A stretch of DNA of 41,759 nt from assembly GCA_031255595.1 (NCBI GenBank), contig JAIRSF010000059.1, positions 1-41,759 on the forward strand. Reading direction: 5' to 3'. Both the position numbers and the translations under genes were made by a program. Below, piece after piece: positions 33,920-41,759 of the stretch. How positions within the stretch are numbered: position 1 is the first letter of the stretch; each line of letters starts with the position of its first letter. Source of the stretch: Tannerella sp. Lineage in GTDB: Bacteria; Bacteroidota; Bacteroidia; Bacteroidales; Tannerellaceae. The notes below the pieces were generated by a model. The model did not search any database. It was not told where the DNA came from and worked only from the letters and a program-made list of their open reading frames with translations.

Positions 33920-34255
33920 CTATTTTTTTAGCAGTTTATCTATATTTTCCACATAATCAAGAGAATCATCCGGATAAAACACAAGTTCGGGGATTCTGCG
34001 CAATTGCATACGTACAATTTGACCCAAGTCGTAGCGCAATGTCTTTTTGTTTTTTTCTATTGATTCGATCAGTTCTTTCCCTTTTTCGGAAGGGAATATG
34101 CTCAGATAAACTTTTGCAACGCCAAGGTCGGGACTGACACGTACCCTGCTAACCGTAACGAGCGTCCCCCTCATCATTGCAGTCTGCCTGCGAAAAAGCT
34201 CGCTAAGCTCTTTCTGTAACAGGCGCTCTATTTTATTTAATCTTGTTCCTTCCAT
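33920..34255 (-). CDS. rbfA: Ribosome-binding factor A
   Basis: The 111-residue product matches RbfA, a KH-fold protein that aids maturation of the 16S rRNA 5' end and the small subunit. The N-terminal RLNKIERLLQKELSELFRR segment, the central VSRVRVSPDLGVAKVYLSIFP and the C-terminal LRRIPELVFYPDDSLDYVENIDKLL are all family-typical. The length is usual. It ends 7 bases before the permease-ZnuA gene and begins 36 bases after the TlpA-like gene. The rbfA-FtsX permease order is common in Bacteroidetes. Confidence 0.93.
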   Translation of the reverse strand: MEGTRLNKIERLLQKELSELFRRQTAMMRGTLVTVSRVRVSPDLGVAKVYLSIFPSEKGKELIESIEKNKKTLRYDLGQIVRMQLRRIPELVFYPDDSLDYVENIDKLLKK

Positions 34256-34291
34256 ATATTTTTCATTTAAGAATTTATTTCAAATCCGCTC

Positions 34292-34885
34292 TCAGAGTCC
34301 CTGCTTCAGCAACTTTTCTATCGTATCCGCAAGTTCGGCAAACTTTTTTTCTTCATACCCGACCGAGGTAAAAACAACTTTCCCCTCCCTATCAATTAAA
34401 TAATTGCGCGGAATATAAATCTCCGCATACAAACTATAAACCGCTTTATCGGGATCCAGTCCAACCGGAAAATCAATTCCGGCTTTTTTCAATTGCTCCA
34501 TTTTTTTTCGAACCGTTTCGCGTGTTTCTTCACGTGAAACGGGAATGAAAACAAAATCGGGATTTCCCTCAAAACGTTTTAATATTTTATCCGGTATTTC
34601 CTTAAATTCCTGCATGCATGGCCCGCACCATGTCGCCCAGAAATTAAGCAACACAATTTTTCCTTCCATCTCCGATAAGTTAAAGACACTACCGTCGAGC
34701 ATTTCAACGGAAAAGGCCGGAGCTTTATCTCCCATTTTAACAATCGAAGCTTCTTCCATCGCATTTCGATCGGGATTAGCCGTTGTTCCGGCAGAGTTCT
34801 GCGCATGAACGCAAACACCGGATACAAGCAAAAAAAACATGAAAAACCCTGCCGGAATTTTAAACTTACTGATTTTTGATTTCAT
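34292..34885 (-). CDS. TlpA/ResA-like periplasmic thioredoxin-fold protein
   Basis: I start at 34885 (197 residues) because MKSKISKFKIPAGFFMFFLLVSGVCVHAQ forms a full signal peptide; the frame begins seven codons earlier. The AhpC/TSA-type thioredoxin domain includes GDKAPAFSVEMLDGSVFNLS, the active site WATWCGPCMQEF with a CxxC pair (about 86-97) and the cis-Pro region YIPRNYLIDREGKVVF. Such proteins reduce or reshuffle periplasmic disulfides, often for cytochrome maturation. It lies between the O-methyltransferase and rbfA genes, but has its own promoter candidate, so it may be an insertion into a conserved gene order. Confidence 0.88.
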   Translation of the reverse strand: MKSKISKFKIPAGFFMFFLLVSGVCVHAQNSAGTTANPDRNAMEEASIVKMGDKAPAFSVEMLDGSVFNLSEMEGKIVLLNFWATWCGPCMQEFKEIPDKILKRFEGNPDFVFIPVSREETRETVRKKMEQLKKAGIDFPVGLDPDKAVYSLYAEIYIPRNYLIDREGKVVFTSVGYEEKKFAELADTIEKLLKQGL

Positions 34886-34907
34886 ACTCTTGTAATTAAA
34901 ATGCACG

Positions 34908-34937
34908 TAAAGTTATTCATAATTTTTCAATCTGCAA
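34908..34937 (-). promoter_or_regulatory. Promoter candidate for the TlpA-like gene
   Basis: The minus strand shows TTG (34937-34935), a 19-base spacer and TAACTTTA (34915-34908), one mismatch from TAnnTTTG, 22 bases before the chosen start. Confidence 0.4.
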
Positions 34938-34964
34938 CAAAAAGCAAATTTTTCCATCTAATGA

Positions 34965-35597
34965 TTATTTTTTCCAAATCATTGTCAAGCCGTCGCGGAC
35001 GGGAATCATAACTTTCTCCACACGTCCGTCATGCCTGATTTTTTCATTAAATGCCAAAATTCCCTGCGTTTGCCTGTCGGATGCGACAGGATGCGTTTCA
35101 ACTACTTTTCCCGACCATAAGGTGTTGTCCGCCAGAATCAGCCCTCCCGGCCTAAGACGCGGAAATACCAGATCGTAATATTTACAATAATCACGTTTGT
35201 TTGCATCCATATAAACGATGTCGAATATTTCATCGAATGTAGGATACAGGTCTTCTATATCCCCCCAGAACAAACGAATCTTGTTTTTAGAGGGAGATTT
35301 TTCAATGTACGGAGTTGTAAACGGTTGTAGTTCATCATTTATTTCGACCGTATAGATAAGCGCGTCGTCGTCGATCCCTTCCGCCATACAAAGCGTTGCA
35401 TATCCCGTATAGGTTCCGATCTCAAGGATCCGTTTGGGGCGCATCATCCGGCAAAACATTTTCAGCATACGCCCCTGCAGATGGCCTGCAATCATACGGG
35501 GATATAATAATTTGACATGAGCGTCGCGATTCAGCGTAGCCAGTAACGCTCCTTCTTCATCAATATGTTCAAGTATGTAGTCGTCTATCGTCTGCAC
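34965..35597 (-). CDS. SAM-dependent O-methyltransferase (catechol-type family)
   Basis: The 210-residue product matches the bacterial O-methyltransferase family 3 related to caffeoyl-CoA and catechol O-methyltransferases. SAM motif I is ILEIGTYTGYATLCMAEGI (about 57-75). The acidic YTVEINDEL segment (about 83-91) would contact the ribose. FDIVYMDANKRDY (about 125-137) and LILADNTLWSGKVV (about 153-166) contain the metal-binding Asp and Asn residues. The natural substrate is unknown. It follows pyk by 105 bases on the same strand; that gap shows no clear promoter. Confidence 0.9.
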   Translation of the reverse strand: MQTIDDYILEHIDEEGALLATLNRDAHVKLLYPRMIAGHLQGRMLKMFCRMMRPKRILEIGTYTGYATLCMAEGIDDDALIYTVEINDELQPFTTPYIEKSPSKNKIRLFWGDIEDLYPTFDEIFDIVYMDANKRDYCKYYDLVFPRLRPGGLILADNTLWSGKVVETHPVASDRQTQGILAFNEKIRHDGRVEKVMIPVRDGLTMIWKK

Positions 35598-35702
35598 TTT
35601 TTTTGTAATTATAGGGTATGTTACTTCACTTCAAACCCGCCGGCCGCTCCTCCGGGCAGAGTGAATTTTTCAGCATCAGGAGGACGTTGTGTCGAATGGC
35701 GT

Positions 35703-37154
35703 TCAATCGTTGAATGTGGGCAACTGATAATTATCTCCCGCGCTAAGCACACGTTTCACATCGTTTATTTCAAGGAATGTAGTTCCGCCTCCCTCTCCGA
35801 AACTGCCGCTCAGGTATGCAACCTTATCTTTTTCCGTAATCATGCCGTTGTTTATAAGTTGGTGCAACGCTTCGTAGTAATAACCCCGGCGACTTTTAAG
35901 CCATGGCTGATAAACGGCCCATACGCCGTACGAAAGCGAAAGCATACGCATAGTTTCCCGTCTGTAGCAAATGGCAAAAACGGTTGCTTTTCCGCGAAAG
36001 GCGGCCAGGTAACGCGCTGTGCGCCCGGTTACGCTATCGGATATGATGGCGCGTACGTTCAGCTTGGACGATGATTTAACGGCCTGTTTGGCAAGGAATG
36101 AGGTCACATCCAGGTCGTCGCCCGTTATAGGTACCCGGATATCATTGGCGGAAAGTTTGGTCTTTTCGGCTTCATGTATGATCTTAGACATGGTCTGTAC
36201 GGCCTCTACCGGATATTTCCCGTAAGCGGTTTCGCCGCTCAGCATCAAGGCATCCGTCCGGTAATATATGGCATTCGCCACATCCGTCACTTCCGCACGC
36301 GTAGGACGCGGGTTTTTGATCATGGTATGCAGCATCTGCGTTGCCACGATTACCGGCTTCTTCGCTTCCACACATTTGCGGATCAGCACGCGCTGCAAAC
36401 CCGGAATTTTTTCCGCCGGAACCTCGATCCCCAGGTCGCCCCGGGCAATCATGACGCCGTATGCCGCCATCAATATATCATCAATATTATCGACCCCTTC
36501 CTGATTCTCTATTTTGGCTATGATTTTGATAGGGCTACTATGGGCGTCTAAGATATCCTGTATATCCAGAACGTCCTGCTTTGTGCGCACAAAAGAGTGG
36601 GCGATGAAATCAATGCCGTTTTTGATCGACCATTCGATATTTTTGCGGTCTTTGTCCGTCAACGACGGAAGGTTTATGCGGACTCCGGGCACATTCACAC
36701 TTTTACGGCTTCCGAGCGTAGCGTCATTCTGCGCTTCGCAGATAAGATATTCCGGTGTTTTTTCTATAACTTTCAGTTCCAGATCTCCGTCGTCAATCAG
36801 GATATCGCTTCCGATTTCCAGATCTTTTACGAAGTTTTCATAGGAAACACAGATATGGTCGCGCAGGGTTTCACCCAAAGGATCACCGGTCATTTTCACC
36901 CGGTCTCCGCATTTAAAATCAATAGGCGCCGATGTTATCGTGGTTCGCACCTCCGGCCCTTTCGTGTCGACCAATATACCGATCCGATCCGATACCATCC
37001 GTATATTGTTAATGATACGCGCCAATCCTTCTTCCTGTAAATGAGCCGTATTAAGACGCGCTACGTTCATGCCGGCTTTGTATAGTTTTTTGATAAATTC
37101 TACTTCGCAACGCTGATCGGATATGGTTGCTACAATTTTTGTATGTTTCAACAT
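35703..37154 (-). CDS. pyk: Pyruvate kinase
   Basis: The 483-residue product is full length. The N-terminal KIVATISDQRC and AGMNVARLNTAH motifs, the LVDTKGPEVRT substrate loop (about 62-72), the catalytic IKIIAKIENQEGVDNIDDI segment (about 218-236), VMIARGDLGIEVP (about 244-256) and PTRAEVTDVANAI are diagnostic. It converts phosphoenolpyruvate and ADP to pyruvate and ATP in the cytoplasm. The C-terminal regulatory domain is present, so allosteric control is possible. It starts 11 bases after aroQ ends and is probably co-transcribed with it. Confidence 0.96.
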   Translation of the reverse strand: MLKHTKIVATISDQRCEVEFIKKLYKAGMNVARLNTAHLQEEGLARIINNIRMVSDRIGILVDTKGPEVRTTITSAPIDFKCGDRVKMTGDPLGETLRDHICVSYENFVKDLEIGSDILIDDGDLELKVIEKTPEYLICEAQNDATLGSRKSVNVPGVRINLPSLTDKDRKNIEWSIKNGIDFIAHSFVRTKQDVLDIQDILDAHSSPIKIIAKIENQEGVDNIDDILMAAYGVMIARGDLGIEVPAEKIPGLQRVLIRKCVEAKKPVIVATQMLHTMIKNPRPTRAEVTDVANAIYYRTDALMLSGETAYGKYPVEAVQTMSKIIHEAEKTKLSANDIRVPITGDDLDVTSFLAKQAVKSSSKLNVRAIISDSVTGRTARYLAAFRGKATVFAICYRRETMRMLSLSYGVWAVYQPWLKSRRGYYYEALHQLINNGMITEKDKVAYLSGSFGEGGGTTFLEINDVKRVLSAGDNYQLPTFND

Positions 37155-37165
37155 ATAATTTATAA

Positions 37166-37591
37166 TTAATGATTAATAGTGAAAGATTCCACCGCAAGCC
37201 GGTACGAATCCAGGCCAAAACCTGCAATGACCCCTTTGCATGCAGCCGAAATCATTGATTGATGACGAAACGCCTCACGTGCATGCACATTTGAGATATG
37301 CACCTCTACCACAGGAGCTTCGATTGCTTTGATCGCATCGGCTAATGCGATGGAGGTGTGTGTATACCCCCCTGCATTAAGGATGATTCCATCTACCGTA
37401 AAGCCGGTTTCGTGAATCTTATCGATCAGTGCGCCTTCACAATTACTCTGGAAATAACGGATATCATAATCCGGAAAGAAAGAACGTAAACGTTCAAGAT
37501 AAGTTTCAAAATCCGACTTGCCGTACACCGCCGGCTCGCGTTTGCCTAATAAGTTCAGATTAGGGCCGTTAATAATCTGTATCTTCTTCAT
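37166..37591 (-). CDS. aroQ: 3-dehydroquinate dehydratase, type II
   Basis: I start at 37591 (141 residues) because MKKIQIINGPNLNLLGKRE is the usual N-terminus; the frame extends 16 codons further without support. The catalytic Tyr in REPAVYG (about 18-24), the Asn in ILNAGGYTHTSIALADAI (about 73-90) and the His in VEVHISNVHARE (about 97-108) are all present. The enzyme dehydrates 3-dehydroquinate in the shikimate pathway. It is the first gene of the aroQ-pyk unit and divergent from xerD. Confidence 0.95.
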   Translation of the reverse strand: MKKIQIINGPNLNLLGKREPAVYGKSDFETYLERLRSFFPDYDIRYFQSNCEGALIDKIHETGFTVDGIILNAGGYTHTSIALADAIKAIEAPVVEVHISNVHAREAFRHQSMISAACKGVIAGFGLDSYRLAVESFTINH

Positions 37592-37665
37592 ATCTCTCCG
37601 ATCTGTTTTTAAAAAATCCAACCTCAATTTACCTTCCAATCTTTTCCTTTTCGCATCAAAAATGA

Positions 37666-37673
37666 TACCTTTG
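37666..37673 (+). promoter_or_regulatory. -7 box for xerD
   Basis: TACCTTTG, a match to TAnnTTTG, 55 bases before the first xerD ATG. It faces the aroQ -7 box 27 bases away. Confidence 0.5.
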
Positions 37674-37700
37674 CCTCATCAATGACATCGGAATAAGGTG

Positions 37701-37708
37701 CAAAGGTA
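37701..37708 (-). promoter_or_regulatory. -7 box for aroQ-pyk
   Basis: The minus strand reads TACCTTTG, forming a 9-base inverted repeat with the xerD box (TACCTTTGC). A good -33 element is not visible for either. Confidence 0.5.
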
Positions 37709-37728
37709 GTGTTTTTTTTGATATATTA

Positions 37729-38673
37729 ATGTATATGGCGCAAAAAGAAACAGACATTTTCAGCAAATATACGACATACCTGTGTCTGGAAAAAGGACTT
37801 TCGGATAATACGATGGATGCGTATATGAACGATCTGAACAAACTGGTACGCTTCATCGAATGTGAACCCGATATAAGTATTTTTAACCTGACATACGGAG
37901 ATATTCAGCAATTCATTGCGCAATTGAACGATTTGGGTATATCCGCCCGTTCACAGGCACGTATTATTTCCGGGATTAAGTCGTTTTACCGGTTTCTGCT
38001 AACGGATGGTTTTCTGGAAACAGATCCTACGGAATTACTTGAAAGCCCCAAAATCGGCATGAAACTACCCGAAGTGCTGACGGTAAATGAAATAAATAAC
38101 CTGATCAATTCTATAGACCTTTCCAAATCCGAAGGACAACGCAACCGGGCCATGCTTGAAGTGTTATATAGTTGCGGGCTGCGCGTTTCGGAACTGACCG
38201 GCCTCCGATGTTCAAATATCTACTTCGACGAACAGTTTATCATCGTGAAAGGGAAAGGAGATAAGCAACGGTTAACGCCGATTTCCGGCAAAGCGATCAA
38301 AGATATACAAAATTACCTGATAGACCGGCATAACATCAAAGTGCAAAAAGGATTCGAAGACATCTTATTCCTGAACAGGCGGGGCGCCGAACTTACTCGT
38401 GTCATGGTTTTCCACATCATCAAAGAACAGGCGAAGATCGCGGGGATCCGTAAAAACATCAGTCCGCATACCTTGCGTCATTCATTCGCCACACATCTGC
38501 TTGAGGGAGGCGCCAACCTGCGCGCCATACAAATGATGTTGGGACACGAGAGCATCACCACGACGGAGATCTATACGCATATAGACCGGGAATTTCTGCG
38601 CAAAGAGATTATTGCACATCATCCCCGGAATCGTAATTTTGATAAAGAAAATCATTGTAAGGAAAACGAGTGA
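37729..38673 (+). CDS. xerD: Site-specific tyrosine recombinase XerD
   Basis: The 314-residue product (312 from the second ATG at 37735) has an N-terminal SAM-like domain (about 10-95, YTTYLCLEKGLSDNTMDAYM) and a C-terminal catalytic domain. Catalytic residues are visible: Arg in CGLRVSELTGLR, Lys in VKGKGDKQR, HTLRHSF, GHESITTTEIYTH with the nucleophile Tyr. It resolves chromosome dimers at dif together with XerC. No dif site is recognised nearby. The gene stands alone and its last 65 bases overlap the end of convergent hflX. Confidence 0.92.
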   Translation: MYMAQKETDIFSKYTTYLCLEKGLSDNTMDAYMNDLNKLVRFIECEPDISIFNLTYGDIQQFIAQLNDLGISARSQARIISGIKSFYRFLLTDGFLETDPTELLESPKIGMKLPEVLTVNEINNLINSIDLSKSEGQRNRAMLEVLYSCGLRVSELTGLRCSNIYFDEQFIIVKGKGDKQRLTPISGKAIKDIQNYLIDRHNIKVQKGFEDILFLNRRGAELTRVMVFHIIKEQAKIAGIRKNISPHTLRHSFATHLLEGGANLRAIQMMLGHESITTTEIYTHIDREFLRKEIIAHHPRNRNFDKENHCKENE

Positions 38674-39832
38674 CATGAATTTCACGAACACGTTTGTACA
38701 TCAAGCTCCGCAGTTCATCTATATTCGTCTTATTTTTAGCGGAGATAAAAATGCAATGATCGGGCAATTTATTCATCCAGGTCGATTTTAACTCATTCAA
38801 AGAAATGTTTTCGCGCGTACGTGGCGTTAGGTCATCTTCATCTTTCGGTGTGAAAGTGAAGGTGTCGATCTTATTGAAAACTATGATAACCGGCTTCGGC
38901 GTCTTGTCAATTTCCGCCAATGTACGGTTCACTACTTCGATCTGTTCCTCAAACGCCGGGTGCGAAATATCCACTACGTGCAACAGCAAATCCGCGTCGC
39001 GCACTTCGTCGAGCGTCGACTTAAACGATTCGATCAGCTCGGTCGGCAACTTGCGGATAAACCCGACCGTATCCGAAAGCAGAAACGGCAGGTTGCCGAC
39101 GATCAGCTTACGCACCGTAGTGTCCAATGTTGCAAACAGCTTGTTTTCCGCAAATACTTCCGTCTTACAGAGCAAATTCATAAGCGTGGATTTTCCTACA
39201 TTCGTATAGCCGACTAACGCCACACGCACCATCTTACCGCGGTTTTTGCGCTGCGACGACATCTGCCGGTCGATCTCCGCCAAGTCTTTCTTCAATTTAG
39301 CGATCCGGTCAAGAATGATACGGCGATCCGTTTCGATCTGCGTTTCGCCCGGCCCGCGCATTCCGATTCCTCCGCGCTGGCGTTCGAGGTGTGTCCACAG
39401 GCCCGTCAGACGCGGGAGCATGTACTGATACTGTGCCAGTTCGACCTGCGTTTTAGCGTGCGCCGTCTGCGCCCGTTTCGCAAAGATATCCAGAATCAGG
39501 TTGGTCCGGTCCAGAATCCGTACGCCCAGCGCTTTCTCTATGTTACGGATCTGTTTCGCCGAAAGTTCGTCATCAAAAATAACAAGCCCCGCGTCATGCT
39601 CCCCGACATATTCGCCGATCTCCTGCAACTTGCCCTTCCCGACAAACGTTGTCCGGTTCGGATAATCTAATCGCTGCGTGAACCGTTTCACCGCTTTCGC
39701 GCCTGCCGTTTCCGCAAGAAATGCCAGTTCGTCCAGATACTCTTTCACTTGGTGTTCATTCTGTTGGGGCGTTATCAGCCCCACCAGCACCGCATTTTCC
39801 GTCTTTGCTTCCGATAGGATAAATTCTTTCAT
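38609..39832 (-). CDS. hflX: GTPase HflX
   Basis: The 407-residue product has the HflX layout: an N-terminal glycine-rich nucleotide-binding domain (about 1-110, with TFVGKGKLQEIGEYV), a long coiled-coil linker containing RGGIGMRGPGETQIETDRR (about 158-176) and a GTPase domain. G1 is GYTNVGKST (about 208-216), G3 is DTVGFIRKLP (about 254-263) and G4 is FNKID. HflX binds the large ribosomal subunit and splits stalled ribosomes during stress. Its 3' end overlaps xerD by 65 bases in the opposite direction. Confidence 0.95.
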   Translation of the reverse strand: MKEFILSEAKTENAVLVGLITPQQNEHQVKEYLDELAFLAETAGAKAVKRFTQRLDYPNRTTFVGKGKLQEIGEYVGEHDAGLVIFDDELSAKQIRNIEKALGVRILDRTNLILDIFAKRAQTAHAKTQVELAQYQYMLPRLTGLWTHLERQRGGIGMRGPGETQIETDRRIILDRIAKLKKDLAEIDRQMSSQRKNRGKMVRVALVGYTNVGKSTLMNLLCKTEVFAENKLFATLDTTVRKLIVGNLPFLLSDTVGFIRKLPTELIESFKSTLDEVRDADLLLHVVDISHPAFEEQIEVVNRTLAEIDKTPKPVIIVFNKIDTFTFTPKDEDDLTPRTRENISLNELKSTWMNKLPDHCIFISAKNKTNIDELRSLMYKRVREIHVTRFPYNDFLYQNYDSGDDVQ

Positions 39833-39956
39833 ACTGATTTTAACAAGTATCCTTTCCGACGGAAATGACCTGCCGGAATGGATTGAATGAGTTGTTTTTT
39901 AGCTGCGCATACGCCCCATGGCCGTTGTTCCCGGCTTCGAGGCAAAGAAAAGGGTT

Positions 39957-41423
39957 CTATTTTTCTAAACATGAATTAATTAGCTTTACAAGAGGCGACA
40001 TATTGGACGGTCTGGCTACCAGGTCATGAATCCGCCCTTCCCGGTCGATCAGCATATAGGTTGGAAAACCTTTGACCGCGTGTGCTCCCATGAAAATTTT
40101 CGAAGCATTTTCGTCTAAGTAGTAATTTTCGCTTTGGTCGGTTTGCCTGTTCACGATTTTCCGCCAGTTTTCGACCGTCGATTCCAAACACAAATTGACA
40201 AATACAACCTCTTTACCTGCAAACAAGGTGTGCAGGGCGGGAGTATGTTTCATCTCTTCCAGACAGGGACCGCACCACGTGGCCCAGACGTCTATGTAAA
40301 GAACTTTATTTTTATAACGTTCCAATAAATAAGGCATTAACTCTATGGCGGGGAGTGTGACAAGGCTGTCTTTGTCGAAGTAAAGAATGCCTTCCGTTGC
40401 ATTTCCGGTCGACGCGATCTCTTGCTTCGTGTCTGCCATTTGCTTCCGTACGGAACGTTCCAGCGTCTCGCCGAAAACAGGTTGCGAAAAGAAAGATTGC
40501 AATTCGGGAACAGCATCGTATAATTCCGGATGTTCTTCCAGTATGGGATATATCGACAGATAGAGTATCATGTCGCGGGCCGCTCCTTCGGGCGTTCTCT
40601 CCGACAATTTTTTCATCAATACGCGGAGGATCGCGGCGTAATCGTCCTCTTGGAGTTGAAGTTCTTCCTGCATATCCCTGATCTCGGCCAGCAGGGCGCT
40701 GCCACAGGCGGATAAGTGGTAGGGATAGTACATGGTTTGGAAATTATCTTCGTTGCAGATGTCAAATATCGGATCGGTGAAGACCTTCCACCGGCTTTTC
40801 CTGTCTTTATAGTCCTGTAGTTGATTGGCTACTACAAATTTATAATCGGTAAAAGCCCAGCGTTTCATGAACTCGTTCATCGGGTTGCGTTGGGCAAAGG
40901 CGTCAATCGTATCCTGCATGGCGTTGAAACATTGCCGGATGCTTTGCAGGTATTCGGTTGGGGAGGCGGACGGATCAAATTCCGGGATCGGCAATTTGTA
41001 CGCATAGCAGGTCCACCGGAACAGTTGTTCGTTGATCTGCGCTTTGTCGCCTGAGAACAGGACGGCGTCGTCCTGTTGCTGTTGGAGCTTCTGCCCGTCG
41101 ATTGTTAAGAATACCGAATCGCCCGGAGCAACGTACAGGTTGATAAACGAATTATTGTAGCGGATAGTCAGATTCTGGGCGAAAGCATAATCGTGTGCAA
41201 CGTGAAACGTTCCGCCTGAAACGGTCAGATCCTGTGCAAAGCGTCTCTTTTCGCTCAGCGGATCGCAAAAATTGACCAGCAACGCGGTCGAATGATCAAA
41301 CAGGTTTTCCACTTTTCCGGCGATGACGGTCCGTCGAGGCTGCCATTCACCCGTTGGGGATGTACAGGCAGAAAATAAAACAGCGCTCACCGCAACCCAA
41401 TACCATACGGGCTTGCCTGTCAT
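39957..41423 (-). CDS. TlpA-family thiol:disulfide lipoprotein
   Basis: I start at 41423 (488 residues), where MTGKPVWYWVAVSAVLFSAC gives a compact lipoprotein signal; a start at 41465 would add 14 residues. The N-terminal part (about 30-110) resembles the beta-rich DUF4369-type domain common in Bacteroidetes TlpA proteins. A helical middle region follows, then a C-terminal thioredoxin domain with DVWATWCGPCLEEM (about 380-393) and the cis-Pro segment GFPTYMLIDREGRI. It is expected to be a membrane-anchored periplasmic disulfide reductase. The substrate is unknown. Confidence 0.88.
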   Translation of the reverse strand: MTGKPVWYWVAVSAVLFSACTSPTGEWQPRRTVIAGKVENLFDHSTALLVNFCDPLSEKRRFAQDLTVSGGTFHVAHDYAFAQNLTIRYNNSFINLYVAPGDSVFLTIDGQKLQQQQDDAVLFSGDKAQINEQLFRWTCYAYKLPIPEFDPSASPTEYLQSIRQCFNAMQDTIDAFAQRNPMNEFMKRWAFTDYKFVVANQLQDYKDRKSRWKVFTDPIFDICNEDNFQTMYYPYHLSACGSALLAEIRDMQEELQLQEDDYAAILRVLMKKLSERTPEGAARDMILYLSIYPILEEHPELYDAVPELQSFFSQPVFGETLERSVRKQMADTKQEIASTGNATEGILYFDKDSLVTLPAIELMPYLLERYKNKVLYIDVWATWCGPCLEEMKHTPALHTLFAGKEVVFVNLCLESTVENWRKIVNRQTDQSENYYLDENASKIFMGAHAVKGFPTYMLIDREGRIHDLVARPSNMSPLVKLINSCLEK

Positions 41424-41485
41424 GCGGCTGATTATGTTTATCTGCCATGAAATTTTCCTTTCCATTTCACCGTTATTTTATGCGA

Positions 41486-41519
41486 CAAAGATAGCATAAA
41501 ATCCTCAATTATACCCAAA
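41486..41519 (-). promoter_or_regulatory. Promoter of the TlpA-family lipoprotein gene
   Basis: The minus strand has TTTG (41519-41516), a 22-base spacer and TATCTTTG (41493-41486). The predicted transcript start lies near 41480, compatible with either start codon. Confidence 0.6.
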
Positions 41520-41526
41520 CGGATAA

Positions 41527-41712
41527 AAATCGGCGTTACAAAGCCCTTTCGCAGCTTCATTAAAAGAATCTAAATCCGATATTTCGTATCTTTTGAGCGA
41601 AAAAACACAGTATAATCCGCAGCGTGTTCACATTTACGAGCCCGTAAAAGTGGAACATAAAATCAAATATCACGAAAGAGAAATCGAACAGGCAAAGAAA
41701 CTGATTGTCTGA
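41527..41712 (+). pseudogene. C-terminal remnant of an unidentified gene
   Basis: A frame open from 41527 to the TGA at 41710-41712 lacks any ATG. It encodes about 61 residues with a protein-like, charged composition, including SYLLSEKTQYNPQRVHIYEP and a Lys/Glu-rich end (HEREIEQAKKLIV). It overlaps nothing on the other strand except the promoter of the lipoprotein gene. It may be the decayed tail of a gene interrupted near 41524. I do not recognise the family. The last 47 bases of the window hold no further feature. Confidence 0.35.
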
Positions 41713-41759
41713 ATACGATATTTTAGCGTAAAGGTCGGGTAATTTTGTGGTGGCTACCT

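Noticed and set aside
35598-35702. Possible short coding extension after pyk ending in a Gly/Ala-rich peptide
   Set aside because: The frame has no start codon and is only about 28 codons long; pyk already has a normal-length C-terminus.
1-41759. CRISPR arrays, tRNA genes, prophage or integrative element genes
   Set aside because: No regularly spaced repeats with unique spacers, no tRNA-like T-loop sequences in the gaps and no integrase other than housekeeping xerD.

Overview
The window looks like chromosomal DNA from an anaerobic member of the order Bacteroidales, probably near Parabacteroides, Tannerella or Dysgonomonas. Three things point there. A Bacteroides-type fumarate reductase operon (cytochrome b, flavoprotein, iron-sulfur) lies beside a complete Na+-pumping oxaloacetate decarboxylase operon. 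Several start regions carry the Bacteroidetes -7 box TAnnTTTG, some with TTG or TTTG 19-22 bases upstream. Gene orders such as xerD | aroQ-pyk-O-methyltransferase-rbfA-FtsX permease and the DUF349 protein also fit that phylum. I recognise no rRNA, tRNA, CRISPR array, transposase or phage gene.

Layout: (1) 1-3060: a secreted GH106-like glycosidase, alone between inverted 24-base repeats and 7-base tandem repeats, followed by a hairpin-rich intergenic repeat. (2) 3062-10269, minus strand: a compact six-gene run, in transcription order collagen-like lipoprotein, THUMP-domain RNA methyltransferase, DPP4-type peptidase, purD, polytopic membrane protein, VTT/DedA-like protein, with several overlaps. 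(3) 10517-14137, plus: promoter, frdC-frdA-frdB, terminator, then a non-coding stretch with an orphan promoter. (4) 14481-20404: dprA and a thioesterase (minus), a dihydroorotate-dehydrogenase-like protein (plus), a U32 peptidase-like RNA modification protein (minus) and a membrane-anchored MutS-like ATPase (plus). (5) 20407-27811, minus: oadG-oadA-oadB with a strong terminator, then a DUF349 protein with 34-residue acidic repeats and an ATP-grasp-like protein. (6) 28185-30893, minus: a secreted carboxypeptidase-regulatory-like protein, a probable free-standing structured RNA with its own promoter and terminator, and an SDR epimerase. (7) 31041-37591, minus: aroQ, pyk, O-methyltransferase, a TlpA-like thioredoxin, rbfA, a single frame joining a LolC/E-type permease to a ZnuA-type lipoprotein, and znuC. 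(8) 37729-41759: xerD (plus), hflX and a TlpA-family lipoprotein (minus), and the start-less remnant of a plus-strand gene at the right edge.

How the genes fit together: pyruvate kinase, oxaloacetate decarboxylase and fumarate reductase are core steps of fermentation to succinate and propionate, and they couple it to Na+ or electron-driven energy conservation. The other genes are mainly housekeeping (purine and aromatic biosynthesis, RNA modification, ribosome maturation, DNA processing, chromosome resolution) with cell-envelope proteins. The items most worth a second look are the permease-ZnuA fusion, the candidate ~270-nt RNA at 29347-29620, the membrane-bound MutS homologue, and the repeat-flanked glycosidase. 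Function calls come from reading motifs; no database search was run.
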